Assembly (NCBI GenBank): GCA_963971225.1
Contig: OZ020267.1
Location: 93,237,648 to 93,301,647 of the forward strand
Length of the DNA: 64,000 nucleotides
Reading direction: 5' to 3'
Source of the DNA: Melieria omissa
Taxonomy: Eukaryota > Arthropoda > Insecta > Diptera > Ulidiidae
The first letter of the stretch is position 1. Every line of letters starts with the position of its first letter. Under the pieces are notes generated by a model. The model was not told the origin of the DNA. It was given only the letters and a program-made list of their open reading frames with translations, and made no database searches. Made by a program: the position numbers and the translations under genes. Of this stretch, positions 31,997 through 43,081 are shown piece after piece.

Positions 31997-32724
31997 TAAG
32001 GCAGGTCTCACCTTGTGGGAAAAAAACAACGATTTTTTTTTTGCCTTATCGTGTAAATATATGTTTCAAAAATGTGCTCTAGAAATTTCAGATCAAAATC
32101 TGAAAAATTACAAAAGTTACAGGCCGTTACATAGAGCAGTGTCGACCACCGGCCAAGCGCGCTTTAAACTTTAAACGCGTTTTTCTCAGAACCACATTTT
32201 CGGACCTTACGGAAGTGATTGAAGGCGCTGGAATGAACCAATCGTCATCAAACATTTTAAAATGTTCCTTAGGGTTTTTTTCTAACAAACGAACCACGAT
32301 CAGCCAAAAATATTGAAAATTGTTTATTTAAAAAAATAGTGAACAAAAAAATGCGAAAATCGTAATTTTTTTTCAAAACCTCATAACTTTTGTAATTTTG
32401 ATTTTTTTTTCATGATCTTGGTTCATTCAATAGATAATACGGTACACATTAAGAATGTGTTCGATTTTTGTGTTTCAGATCACGGGTTTTGACGGAATCA
32501 CTTCCGGTAGCGGTAACGACATGCCGCCACTGACGGACGACCCCTCCCCCCTTTTTTGATTCATTCAATTTGAAAAATTGTATTCTCTACATAAATGTGT
32601 GTTCATATCCAGAAAAAAAATTTCCAGAGAAAAATTTTCAGCGTTGTATCTTTAACCGTTTTCTCAAAAAAAATTCCTAAAAAAAGTGCACTTTTTCGGA
32701 TCCACAAGGTGAGAACCTGCCTTA
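31997..32724. mobile_element. MITE with TAAGGCAGGT ends
   Basis: Inverted ends TAAGGCAGGT.CTCACCTTG / CAAGGTGAGAACCTGCCTTA, about 23 bp. No target duplication was recognised, so the superfamily is open. Non-coding, AT-rich interior. Confidence 0.6.
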
Positions 32725-32729
32725 GGCTG

Positions 32730-33313
32730 TCCGAACCAGCGAAATAGATTGTTTTGCAAACAGGGCATCGAAATTTTAGACTAAGATCGATCCAATATCT
32801 TCAGAAATGTACAGAAATATTTAATAAAGCCCCGTAGCAGTGATTGTATAAGATAGGTCGTAAAAAAAAAATGGATTTCCCCCCACACAACAGCATGTAA
32901 GAAGCCGTTATTAGCTTACTATCAAGGAGCAGAGAATTGCTTTCGTAAAAGAGTCCATCAAAAAGACGGGATGTGTTAAGTGCGCAGGCTTTTTTGTTTT
33001 CTTCAGAAATTGTTGTTTACATATTCTGAAATATTATGTAAACAAAGGTCTCAAAACGTTAAATCAGATTCTTGTATTTATTTTCAATTTTACGATACCA
33101 ATGCATACCATGTGAAGCTATGTTTGCTATTAACTGGCTCAAAAAAGTAAATAGTTTTCAGGTCACCTAATTTGCATCTAATTAAATATATAAAGGGGTT
33201 TACTTGAACTCTGAGTCCAAAAAAACTTAATTTTTAAAGATATAGTAGGCAAATGAAACAATCCAAGGATATTACAAAAGAACAGCTTCGAATTTCGAAT
33301 TTATTAAAATGTA
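32730..33313. other. Unassigned sequence
   Basis: AT-rich stretch between a MITE and the mariner at 33314. Nothing recognised. Confidence 0.3.
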
Positions 33314-33417
33314 CGTGGGCAGTCCGATAAGTACTTAGCCCCACCGCCCGATGGTGCCACTATCGTAAGAGAAATTTACTATCGTGTAGTACATCCTCGT
33401 AGACGGCTACACCCATA

Positions 33418-33945
33418 CCTCACTTTGCGTCGTCGTTCCAAAAAAACACGACGCATAGTGAATTATGATTACCTATAGCAAACCATGTAAAGATCGAAGA
33501 TAGGTTCCAGGGTTACGAAAACACTACTTTTTAAAAAGAAAATTGAACAAAATAAACATTAAAAAAACAAAAATAACATAAAATTTTATCACATACCTAC
33601 AAAAAACCAAAAAAAAAACAAATTCAATTAAAACAAAATAAAATATTCAATTAATTTATAAAAACAAAATAAAAATTAATCACTGTCTGATAGTGGCTGT
33701 TGTCGTAAGTCGGCTTTCTTTCACATAAGTTAGAAAGTAAATCTCCGAGTTTCGATAGCATGGCGTAATTAGAAACAAAAGACGTGCTATCTTTTAGAAA
33801 AAAAAAGAATTTAAACAAAAAAGTTAAAGACTCGAACCCAAAACAACGCAACTTCGAAAATCTAACGACGCACAGTGAAAATTAGTACTAATTCAGCAGC
33901 GACGCAACTTCGAAACAACGCAAAACGAAACGACGCAAAGCGAGG
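33418..33945. mobile_element. TA-flanked MITE (CCTCACTTTGCGTCG ends)
   Basis: Ends CCTCACTTTGCGTCGTCGTT and the mirrored CGACGCAAAGCGAGG are flanked by TA (33416-33417, 33946-33947), suggesting a Tc1/mariner-mobilised MITE. The GCGTCG motif recurs inside. It lies within the mariner leader. Confidence 0.65.
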
Positions 33946-34037
33946 TATTGGTGTACTGTCATTTTTTCAGCCATATTGGATTTGTAGTTTTGTTTTGACC
34001 ACGTGTGGAAACGAACGTATTCGTAGATTTTAGAAAA

Positions 34038-34309
34038 ATGGAAAAAGAGCACCGGTGATTCACCAAATTGGTCGCATTAGGCTACGAACAGCTGCGCCAT
34101 CCACCGTATTCTCCAGATTTGGCCCCGTGTGACTTCTTTTTGTTTCCAAACTTGAAAAAGTCACTCGCCGGGCAGAAATTAGAGTCGAATGAGGAGGGTA
34201 TCGCCGCCACGGAGGCCTCCAGAAAACGTATTTTTCAGACGGGTTAAAGAAGTTGGAGTATCGCTGGGTCAAGTGTATACAGTTGAAAGGAGACTACGTT
34301 GAGAAATAA
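34038..34309 (+). pseudogene. Mariner transposase, large internal deletion
   Basis: An ATG near 34038 starts MEKEHR, the usual N-terminus of this mariner group. It then jumps straight to the C-terminal part in another frame: PPYSPDLAPCDFFLFPNLKK (last catalytic Asp of the D,D34D triad), then KSLAGQKLESNEE, KKLEYRWVKCIQLKGDYVEK and TAA at 34307-34309. The helix-turn-helix and the first two Asp residues are missing and a frameshift lies near 34215, so it is inactive. Confidence 0.8.
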
Positions 34310-34349
34310 ATCGCCACATTTCCAAAATTTTTGTTTTTCTTTTGTAGGC

Positions 34350-34575
34350 TGTTAGAGAATAGGCACACTATGGATTGGGATGGCAACGTCGTCTCAGTGT
34401 GATCGGGCAATGCCGCGATTCAGCTGGCTGAATGTTGAGTTGGTCGGCGTTGTCAGCGACTCCCGTTAGGACGGTTGTCGCAGGAAAATCGTGGAGTTGG
34501 ATTTGAAAGCTGCTACTGAGCAGACGAAGGAAATTAAAATAAAAGTTAAGCGTAACCAACTGCGTTTTCCTTACA
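34350..34575 (+). repeat. 5' LTR of BEL/Pao element
   Basis: TGTTAG...CCTTACA, 226 bp. The sequence after it (TTGCCGAAACCCGGGAAAG) resembles a tRNA-complementary primer site but does not begin with TGG. Confidence 0.88.
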
Positions 34576-34612
34576 TTTTTTTGCCGAAACCCGGGAAAGA
34601 AATAGTTGCGCA

Positions 34613-35988
34613 ATGGCGCAGCTCAATATTCGTGCTTCTGAGGAGGCCTCGATTATGCGCATCAAAGCTGAGACCGACGTTGATGGCTATGCTCCAGACA
34701 AGTTTAAGATTGAGCATACGCTTCGTAGGATGCAAACGCACTTCGACCGTTTTGCGCAGGCACATTTGGACTTGGTTGGTGCAGCTACTGGTGATGAATT
34801 ACCTAGTCACGATGAGTTGATGGCGCAAGTCGAGGGCACGTATGACCGTAGGCACACAATTGGAGCGTATGAGCGTATGGGCGTATGGGCGTATTGCGTT
34901 GTCAAATTAAATTTCATGTATTTCAATGAAAGCGCACACAATTGACGACGTAAGCGTATGAGCGTAAAAACGTCGTACGCTCACTTAGATCTATTTCTAT
35001 TTTTTACGCCGCGTATGGGCGTATTCGTGTATATTCGTGTATTCGTATACTCATTCGTGTACGACACGACCTCAGCAGCGCGCGTATACCACTGCCGTAT
35101 ACATAGCGCCAGCAGCGCAGCGATGGAGTTTATACGTTGCTGCTCACGCTGGAATTGTGAGCAAGGCAACGTGTGAACGTATTTTGACAGCGTATTTACG
35201 CCGTACGCCCATACGCTCATACGCTCCAATTGTGTGCCTACGGTGATGAAGTTTGCGTCCGGCTGCAACGGTTGATGGCAGCCGAACTGAACGAGCGGCC
35301 CGATATTGAGTCGGCCCGAATGCATGGTCAGCTACATGATGTGCGTCTGGACCCGATCAAGCTTCCTTCATTTGATGGTCGTCAGGAGAACTGGTTGGCG
35401 TTACGAGATCTGTTCGCGTCGTCGGTACACACTCGGGTGGACGTTGACGACACGTACAAGTTGAGTCGGCTGCGGCAGTGCATCAGTGCGGAGGCGGTCC
35501 CCATGATGGGTGGTGTGTACACAGGAGGATACGAATTGTTGTGGCAAGAGCTCCGACGTCGCTACGATAATGCACGCAGACTCATTGAGGCGCACGTAGG
35601 TCGGCTGTTTGATCTTCCGTCTCATCCAGAGGAGACCCAGCGGAATATTCGTAATGTAGTTGACGTCACTCGCGGCACGATTCGGGCACTGGATGTGCTG
35701 AAGCTACCGACTGACCAATGGGATGCGCTGCTGTTCCCGCTCCTAATGCGGAAGCTCCCAAGGAATACGGGCTCCCAGTGGGCTCTAAGAGACAGAGGGG
35801 ACGATGTGCCGGTCGTGATGAGAATGCTGGTAGACATCGAAGAGTATGCCGACCATCTGCAGGCTGCGACATCTATCGGTTCCAGGGCAGCTCAGTGCAG
35901 GACCGCTGCTCTACCGGCGAGGGGCCAAAACGCTCAACACAATCAGCCACCACTGTTTGTCCTTGCTGCGCCTTGTCACACAGGTTGA
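34613..35988 (+). pseudogene. BEL/Pao gag, interrupted by a MITE
   Basis: The gag starts at 34613 (MAQLNIRASEEASIMR) and runs to about 34850, where a 388-bp MITE enters. It resumes after 35238 and carries the usual BEL gag block: KLPSFDGRQENWLALRDLF, LSRLRQCISAEA, ELLWQELRRRYDN, and a helical end. The two halves are in different frames even allowing for the MITE and its TA duplication, so a further indel exists. A zinc-knuckle-like segment (CPCC.LSHRLIGC) lies in another frame at about 35950-36050. Confidence 0.7.
34851..35238. mobile_element. TA-flanked MITE in gag (GGCACACAATTGG ends)
   Basis: The 35-bp inverted ends are built from GGCACACAATTGGAGCGTAT plus repeats of GAGCGTATGGGCGTA, and are flanked by TA (34849-34850, 35239-35240). 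The motif GCGTATG/GGGCGTA recurs throughout. 388 bp, no transposase. Confidence 0.75.
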
Positions 35989-36055
35989 TAGGGTGCCAGG
36001 TATTCAGAAGTTTTCCCGTTCAAAGGCGGTGGAACTTTGCTAAGGCCCAATCACG

Positions 36056-38611
36056 TTGTCATTCTGCGTCCATGGCGGCAATGTCATTTTACTTGCAACT
36101 GCAAGGGCATTGTTATCGGATCGCCATGGAATTGATCACCAATGCAGAGTCTTGTGTGATCCTGGGTCTCAGGTGAGCTTCCTCACTGAATCCATGTTTA
36201 ATGTTTTGAATCTTCATAGACGACGAGGCAACCTCTCTATCGAAGGAATTGGTGCTACAATGAGCACTCGAACGCGCGGTCAGGCCACGCTCAGATTACG
36301 CTCACATTGTGACAGAACCTTTGAGTTACAATTCAAGGCATACTTGCTACGCTTTATAGCATCGACCACGCCTACAACGGACATTGATGTGGACAGTTGG
36401 GTCCACTTGCGTGATCTGGAGCTGGCTGACCCGACTTTTGGTACACCAGGAGGTATCGATGTACTCCTCGGTGCCGACATCTGGGGGATGATTCTTCAGG
36501 ACGGTATCGTCACAGGTGCGGATAATGAACCGTGCGCGATGCGGACTCGCCTCAGTTGGGTGGTGTTCGGGCCTGCTACAGCCAACACACCCATCTCTTC
36601 TCTGCATACGATGAGAGCTGTCACACGTATGAAAGACCAAAGGCTCGATGAGCTGCTTCGTAGATTCTGGGAGCTGGAGGAGGCTGATGGGCCAGCAGAT
36701 AGGCCCATGGACATTTGCGAAGAGATCTTCGAGAGCACCGTATCGCGTCAAGCAGATGGTCGATACGTGGTGCAGATTCCTTTCCGGCCGGATGCATCGG
36801 TGCTCGGAACATCGTACGCTTCGGCATTGCGTCAATTTCTTCATCTGGAACGAAAGTTGATGGGCAACCCAGGCGTCCGAGACAAGTACATTGAATTCAT
36901 GAGGGAATATAGCGCCCTTGGGCATATGGCGGCGATTCCGGATCAACGTGTCGATCCGCGGCAATCGTATTATATTCCACACCACACCCAACTCTCCGGG
37001 CCGCAGTTACAAGATGCGCTCGTGGATATTATTCTTCGTTTCCGTCGGTCGGCTATCGCGATCACGGCCGACATCGAGAAGATGTTTCGACAAGTGCTCG
37101 TCGACCCCCGCCATTGGAATTGGCAGTTGATTCTTTGGCGTGAATCACCCAGTGAACCAGTACGTACATATGCATTGAAGACGGTGACTTATGGTATGGC
37201 TTCGGGTCCATACAACGCGATACGCGCATTACGGCAATGCGCTGTCGACAATGAACATGTGGTTCAAGATGTGAGCCGGGCAGCGGCGGCTCGGTCAAGT
37301 ATACTAAGCAACTTTTACGTTGATGATTTCCTTGACAGTGCAGACAATCGAGGTCTGGCGACGACTCTCGCGAAGGACATCGACACCATTTTACAAGAAG
37401 GCAAGTTCAAGTTGCGAAAGTGGAAGCAGACTCTGGCAGCAATCACGGGCTCCGGGGTGTCTGCGTCCGAGCTCAACCTTAGCGACTCGGATACGACCGT
37501 ACTTGGGCTACACTGGAATCCTATACGGAACGAGCTATTCTATAGGATAGAGCCGCGGTACGCGAACGCGATGCAAACCAAACGCACAGTTCTGAGCGAG
37601 GTTGCTCATCTTTACGATCCAACTGGAGCACTTTCGCCAGTCATTATTGTGGCGAAGATATTCATTCAGACTCTTTGGAAGGCAGGTCTGGAGTGGGACG
37701 CAGAACTGCCAATGGAACTACAGGAGCAGTGGCTGACGTTCCGGAATGGACTTGCGGCGCTTGCTCAGATCCGTATTCCGCGTTGGCTTGGTATGAGACA
37801 GGCTGCAACGATAACGCTGCACGGCTTCTCTGATGCGAGTAGTCGAGCCTACGCTGCTGTTATTTATGTACGCCGTGTAGATGAGAACGGGCACTCATCA
37901 GTTGGGTTGGTGATGGCTAAGACCAAGGTGGCCCCCGTGAAGGCTGCCACCATTCCACGGCTGGAGCTATGTGCAGCTCACTTGCTAACCGTGACCCTTA
38001 ACAGTGTAAAACAGGCACTTAGGCTACACAATGTGAAGTACACCTTGTACAGCGATTCAACCATCGTCTTATGCTGGCTGCGGAGGCCGGCGTCAATTTG
38101 GAAACAGTATGTTTCGAATCGAATTTCCTTTATTCAGGAGAACTCCGACAGCAGTTGTCGGAGACATATTCGCACCGAGTTCAACCCGGCGGACTGCGCA
38201 AGCCGCGGGATTGCACCGGCTGCCCTTGAGCACCATCAGCTGTGGTGGAAAGGGCCTCCATGTATCGAGGACATCGGGGAACTTCCCGCGATGACATGCA
38301 ACGAGCGGCACTCCGTTGATGCCGAGACCAAGCCTATCAAGGTCCTAATAGGGACTACAGCGGCATCGAAACTCATGACGTCGTGTGTCGATGGCAGACG
38401 CATTCCTCTGGTCGACAGATTTAGCAAGCTCAGCAGCTTGCTCAATACGACAGCGCGCGTGCGGCGATTCCAGCCGGCTTATCGTTTGACCCGGGCAGAC
38501 CGGTCATCACTGCTGCGGAGCGGGAGCGGGAGCTACTCTGGCACATCCGCGAGGCGCAGAGTAAGGCTTTTACAAATGATCTTAACCGTCTTGCTTCTCA
38601 TTCCAGTGTAA
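36056..38611 (+). pseudogene. BEL/Pao pol: protease, reverse transcriptase, RNase H
   Basis: An 850-residue open frame without its own ATG. The protease motif is DPGSQVSFL (about 33-41; family usually DSGS or DxGA). The reverse transcriptase has ITADIEKMFRQVLVDPRHWN, AIRALRQCA and the catalytic YVDD at 421-424. Before it, SYYIPHHTQLSGPQLQDALV jumps over about 30 residues that normally include VVFDASAK and the LND motif, an in-frame deletion likely to kill polymerase activity. RNase H motifs follow (LHGFSDASSRAYAAVIYV, LELCAAHLL, LYSDSTIVLCWL). The proper frame is lost by a shift near 38490, so the last 40 residues are spurious. Confidence 0.8.
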
Positions 38612-39568
38612 ACGCAAGTAGCAGTTTGCTCACACTGGCGCCATTCCTGGATTGCGGCCACATTTTGCGAGTTGGTGGTCGACTGAACAATGCAGACTTG
38701 ACGTATGACCGGCGTCATCCCATCATCATTCCACGCGACAGCACTCTGGCCAGACTTCTCATTGTGGAGGCTCACGAGATCTGCCTGCATGGGGGGATCC
38801 AGGAGATGCTTCGGTTTTTGCGCCAACGGTTTTGGATTATCCATGCCCGCGTGCTTGTGAAATCTTGGGTGCACCGGTGCGCGGTCTGCCGGCGGCATCA
38901 ACACACTTTACAACGGCAGCAGATGGCTGCATTGCCTCGCTCTCGAGTGACCGTGATGCCACCGTTTTCGAATTCTGGGTTGGATTATTGCGGCCCGTTC
39001 AACGTGAGGATCGGCGGCAAGCGATCCAACACGGCCACCAAAACATACGGCGTGATTTTTGTGTGTATGGCCTGCCGGGCCGTCCACATCGAACTGGCGG
39101 ACCGGTCCTGGACGTATTCGACCGGTTCGTCAGCCGCAGGGGCTACTGCGCAAATCTCTTCAGTGACAATGGGACTCAGTTTGTCGGCGCAGACCGGGTG
39201 TTGCGTCAGGACCTTAGGGAATGGAACAATGACCATGCACAACAACATGTGGCACGGCGTTAACCCCCGGCAATTTCTTGGTTGGCCGCCCGCTGACGTC
39301 GCGCCCCGAACGGTCACTGCCGGACGCCCACGCTAATCGACTCAAGTACTGGCAGCGGCTACAGCAGATGTACGAACATTTCTGGACGCGATGGCAGGAT
39401 GACTACTTGTCCACCCTGCAGGCGCGAGGCAAATGGGCCCGCCCAGAACCTAATCTAGCAATCAACGACGTCGTCGTTATCAGGCACGAGAATCTCCCGC
39501 CTTCACGTTGGCGGATTGGAGCGTTATCGAGGTACACCCAGGAATTGATGGACTGGTCCGTGTGGTGA
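38490..39568 (+). pseudogene. BEL/Pao integrase, frameshifted and deleted
   Basis: Frame from about 38490: LRVGGRLNNADL, the HHCC zinc region (ending WVHRCAVCRRHQ), then GLDYCGPF with the first catalytic Asp. The sequence shifts frame near 39095 to reach VFDRFVSRRGYCANLFSDNG (second Asp). It then lacks the block with the catalytic Glu before resuming at 39278 with GRPLTSRPE, NRLKYWQRLQQMYEHFWTRW and LPPSRWRIG. Inactive. Confidence 0.8.
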
Positions 39569-39694
39569 CCATCGAGTACAACAGCGAGAGGCTAGGACCA
39601 GATGGCCAAAAACAAGCGTGCCGTACAGAAGGTTTTGCGGCTCACAGGAGCATCCGACGATATTCCGAACCTGGACGGTTCGGCCGGGCAGGAA

Positions 39695-39920
39695 TGTTAG
39701 AGAATAGGAACACAATGGATTGGGATGGCAACGTCGTCTCAGTGTGATCGGGCAATGCCGCGATTCAGCTGGCTGAATGCTGAGTTGGTCGGCGTTGTCA
39801 GCGACTCCCGTTAGGACGGTTGTCGCAGGAAAATCGTGGAGTTGGATTTGAAAGCTGCTACTGAGCAGACGAAGGAAATTAAAATAAAAGTTAAGCGTAA
39901 CCAACTGCGTTTTCCTTACA
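39695..39920 (+). repeat. 3' LTR of BEL/Pao element
   Basis: Matches 34350-34575 with three substitutions. It is preceded by the purine-rich GGCCGGGCAGGAA, a likely polypurine tract. Confidence 0.88.
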
Positions 39921-40266
39921 TAGGCTAAGTACTTATCGAACCACCCACGTATGCCAAAACTTCAGCAGAGAGTTCCAATGAGGAAAGTATATTCCATGAT
40001 ACAAGAATATAAGGTAGAACCAAAGAATATGAAGTGTATAGAAGGTGCATCTGAGCTCAGAAATTCAAATTTTTGTTTGCGAGCTTCATAGAGCGGGGGG
40101 AAGCCACAAAAGGAAAAGAGTAGTGCTAGCAGGAGAGCAAGCGCTTTAGTTTACGCTCATTGACTGTGCGAACTGAAGCACGCGCTACAACAAACACACA
40201 TGAAGTGAAAGTACCGCTTCTCCTATGTACTTTGAGGCGTTGGTAGTTGTTTTGGTCACTAAATAA

Positions 40267-41803
40267 CACTACTCGACACGAAAAATGCTCCTAAAAATAA
40301 AAGTATTTTTTAGACAAATTTTCGGCTGCTGAACACGAAACTGAAAATCAAAAAATTTTCTTAAGAAGCGTTTTCGAAAAATCTTCGAAAAACACGTTTT
40401 TCCCCTTTTATTTCAGTTATGAGCACATAACTCGTAAAGCAACCATCCGACTACCACATGTGGTAGTCGGAAGAAGGTAATTAACTAACCTTTTTAACAA
40501 TATATAAATTGTTCAAATCCAATAAGATTTGGGGAAGTTACTGACGATGAAATTTGTAAAAAAGTAAAATTTCCTCTTTCATTTGATACCCATATCTTCA
40601 TCATTGCACAATCGCATATATTAACCCTTTCCTTCCCATGGTAGCCATATGGCTACCAAATTCAAATTTGGAATTTCGATGTATAATTTTCGATTTTTCC
40701 CCATTCTATGAATTGTATCGCTTAAAAGAAACATTGTTCTGAGCTTTTTCAGCCAAATAAGTAGTTTTTTTTTATGGGAACATTGAAAATTGTTAACATT
40801 TGTGCAACCGTTCCCGCTCGACAGGGCAGCAGAATTAAATGGCAAAAATGTAATATTGTTCTATGTTTAACAAAGGACACAAAATAACTCTAAAATTCTA
40901 ACAAATAACTCTAAAAACTTGTAAATAAGGGACATTTTGTTTTCATATAAAATATGTTTTAATTTTGCTTCATAAAAGCCCAGTGTAGTCTAGTGTAGTA
41001 TGGCTACCTCCTCCTCGCACCTCCCACTGGAAAGTCGAAACCATTTTAAATATGATGCAAAATACTTTTAAATAGTTCTCTCGTTTCAAATAACCAACTT
41101 CCAATTTGTTTCTATGGCTATTTCATAATTCGGGAAGGAAAGGGTTAAAAAAAATATTTTAAATGTGTGTATCCTTAACATTTTAAAGTCCTTTAAGAAG
41201 GTTTTTGGGTCAGAAAATGTAAAACTGACTATGTCGGGATATTATAAATGACCTCTAGTTTCACGTCTACATCAACATTTGGATGGATCTCGGAAAAATA
41301 AAAAAAATTTTTCGCACGGTGTAATAAATGAAAAGTTGGTGTTTTCACTCCGTGCATTATAACTTTGTAATTTTTCTTTCAATTTTATTGATGTTAGGCT
41401 TAATATTTGCTCAGATAATCATCTTTCATCTTAGCTCATTTATTTTATCTATAAAAAAACCATTAAAAAATGTATAATTTTTGGAAATGGTCAAACAACT
41501 TTTTACAACTTTCATCGTCAGTAACTTCCCCAAATCTCATTGGATTTGAACAATATATTGTTGGAAAGGTTAGCTAATTACCTTCTTAACGACGGGCCAC
41601 AAGTGTTAGTCGGATGGTTGGTTTACAAGATATGTGCTGATAACTGAAATAAGAGGGGAAAAACGTGTTTTTCGAAGATTTTTCGAAAACGCTTCTTAAG
41701 AAAATTTTTTGAGTTTCAGTTTCGTGTTCAGCAGCCGAAAATCAGTCTAAAAAATACTTTTATTTTAGGAGCACGCGATGAACCCATTTTTTGTTGAGTA
41801 GTG
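40267..41803. mobile_element. CACTA-ended element with 330-bp inverted repeats
   Basis: Starts CACTACTC and ends GAGTAGTG, flanked by TAA (40264-40266, 41804-41806). CACTA ends with a 3-bp duplication fit the CACTA (CMC) superfamily. About 330 bp at each end are inverted copies (for example GGTAGTCGGA..AAGGTAATTA near 40470 and its mirror near 41580-41610). No transposase; a piggyBac-like MITE is nested inside. Confidence 0.7.
40625..41144. mobile_element. TTAA-flanked piggyBac-like MITE, family 4
   Basis: Ends CCCTTTCCTTCCC / GGGAAGGAAAGGG abut TTAA (40621-40624, 41145-41148). The palindromic subterminal motif GGTAGCCATATGGCTACC occurs at about 40640, and a related TATGGCTACC at about 40999. 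520 bp, non-coding, inside the CACTA element. Confidence 0.8.
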
Positions 41804-42279
41804 TAATTGTTTGTGCAAATTTCTCACAGCAACACCAGCCAGCGCAATGATCGTCGTTTCAACGTCGCCATTGCTTTTTGTTGTTATAGTTTTGTGTGTA
41901 TGCTTGTTTGTGTTGACGATTGGTTTTGTTACATAGCTCGAGAAAAATGTAAACAGCTCTTCTTTTGCTGTTTTTTTATTGTTTATGTTTTACATCGTTT
42001 GGAACTTCCTTTTTTTAATTTACTGCCACAGCATTATGAGGAAATCTGAAGGAGCAAATAGGTAGCAAAAGTCTAACCGATTGATAATTTTTATGGAAAA
42101 TGTTTCACTTAGCGCAGTGAAAAGGTCATCATTTCTTAGTTTTTGGAAACATATGCCACAATTATTATCCATGTAAATTTTTACTCGATTGTCGAAGTTT
42201 TTATCTACAAAATAATTTGTTGTAATAACTGTTGTAATTACTGCTGAAATAAAATAATAAAAAATACAGTTACGTCTGT

Positions 42280-42680
42280 CTCAGCATGTAGTAGGATTTG
42301 ATTCATAGAATCCTGTGTATCTTCGAAATTTGTTGTTACACTTGACCGAGCACTACTTGAATTTTGTCCTAAATTCCAAAAGTATTTTCTAGTTTATCTT
42401 GGTTAAACAACTTTTTTGTTATAAAACATTTATGTGGGTTATTGCTTAATTTTATCAGTGATTAAAAAACAGATTTAAGTTCTAAAAATAAAACTTTAAT
42501 CATCCATACATTTAACATCTTTCAAATAATTTAAAAAATCTTTATAAATTTGTACGACTCATTATTCAATTGTAAAGCCGATCTACAGCAACTATCCGAT
42601 TGCCCTATTCATGCAATCAAATATTAGGTCTACTTTTTTGATAAGTTCTTTAGGAACTTTGTTTGTAGCGACCATATAAG
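42280..42680 (-). pseudogene. Decayed P-type transposase C-terminus
   Basis: Minus-strand fragments read ELIKKVDLIFDCMN, YKFIKIF and KMLNVWMIKVLFLELKS. They parallel the intact segment SFIENIDKIFDCLNSGS ... IKFFLKYLDD at 23927-23700. The plus-strand bases also align (TTATCTTGGTTAAACAA against TTGTCTTGGTTTAATG, near 42400 and 23620). Many stops and indels. It identifies the 3 kb element as a P-superfamily relative. Confidence 0.6.
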
Positions 42681-43081
42681 TCGTCATGCCAACCATATTT
42701 TCTTTTCTATGATTTTGCGCACACTACAGTCTGCAATAAGTTCAGGTGCAATATGCGACGCCGTGTAGGCTTGTAGAAGAAGAACAAAAGCCAGCCAGAA
42801 ATCAGAAATCGTTTTACAATTTCAGCTTTTCGCCAGCGCAACAACAACAACAACAGCGTTCGTCTTCACCTTGCAATCATTTCACGCTACAACAATGTGC
42901 TAACGCACACTCGCTGCAGTGAGCGCAACACATAAAACTACATTCTCGCTTGTAAATCCACGCTCTCACTATATATGTGACCTATGAGAGCAGAGCGCGG
43001 GTTCCAATGTTAGAACCCGCCATACACTATTTTTGCTTGTATGACATGCGCATTCTGTATGTTTATTTTCTTTGGTAGAAC

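Larger units (their letters stand above)
34350..39920 (+). mobile_element. BEL/Pao LTR retrotransposon, defective
   Basis: Two 226-bp LTRs (TGTTAG...TTACA) differ at only three positions and are flanked by the 5-bp duplication TAGGC (34345-34349, 39921-39925). The order gag, protease, reverse transcriptase, RNase H, integrase is that of BEL/Pao. The near-identical LTRs imply a fairly recent insertion. Yet the body has a MITE in gag, frameshifts, a short deletion in reverse transcriptase and a deletion in integrase, so it was probably already defective and copied in trans (inference). Confidence 0.88.
33314..39949 (+). mobile_element. Mariner element interrupted by a MITE and a BEL/Pao retrotransposon
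   Basis: The inverted ends CGTGGGCAGTCCGATAAG and CTTATCGAACCACCCACG lie at 33314 and 39949, each next to TA (33312-33313, 39950-39951). The host element has a MITE at 33418-33945 and the BEL/Pao element at 34350-39920. The latter lies so close to the 3' end that its TAGGC duplication falls in the right inverted repeat. Confidence 0.8.
40021..43074 (-). mobile_element. P-like element, 3 kb copy (CAAAGAA family)
   Basis: The ends CAAAGAATATGAAGTGTATA and the mirror TATGTTTATTTTCTTTG carry the shared AGAAnGnGCAT block further in. They are flanked by GTAGAAC (40014-40020, 43075-43081), extendable to 8 bp. The inverted paralog at 345-745 shows the uninserted site. Inside are a CACTA-ended element (40267-41803), blocks shared with 15.7-16.1 kb and 20.2-20.6 kb, and a heavily decayed P-type transposase end (42280-42680). 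Confidence 0.8.
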
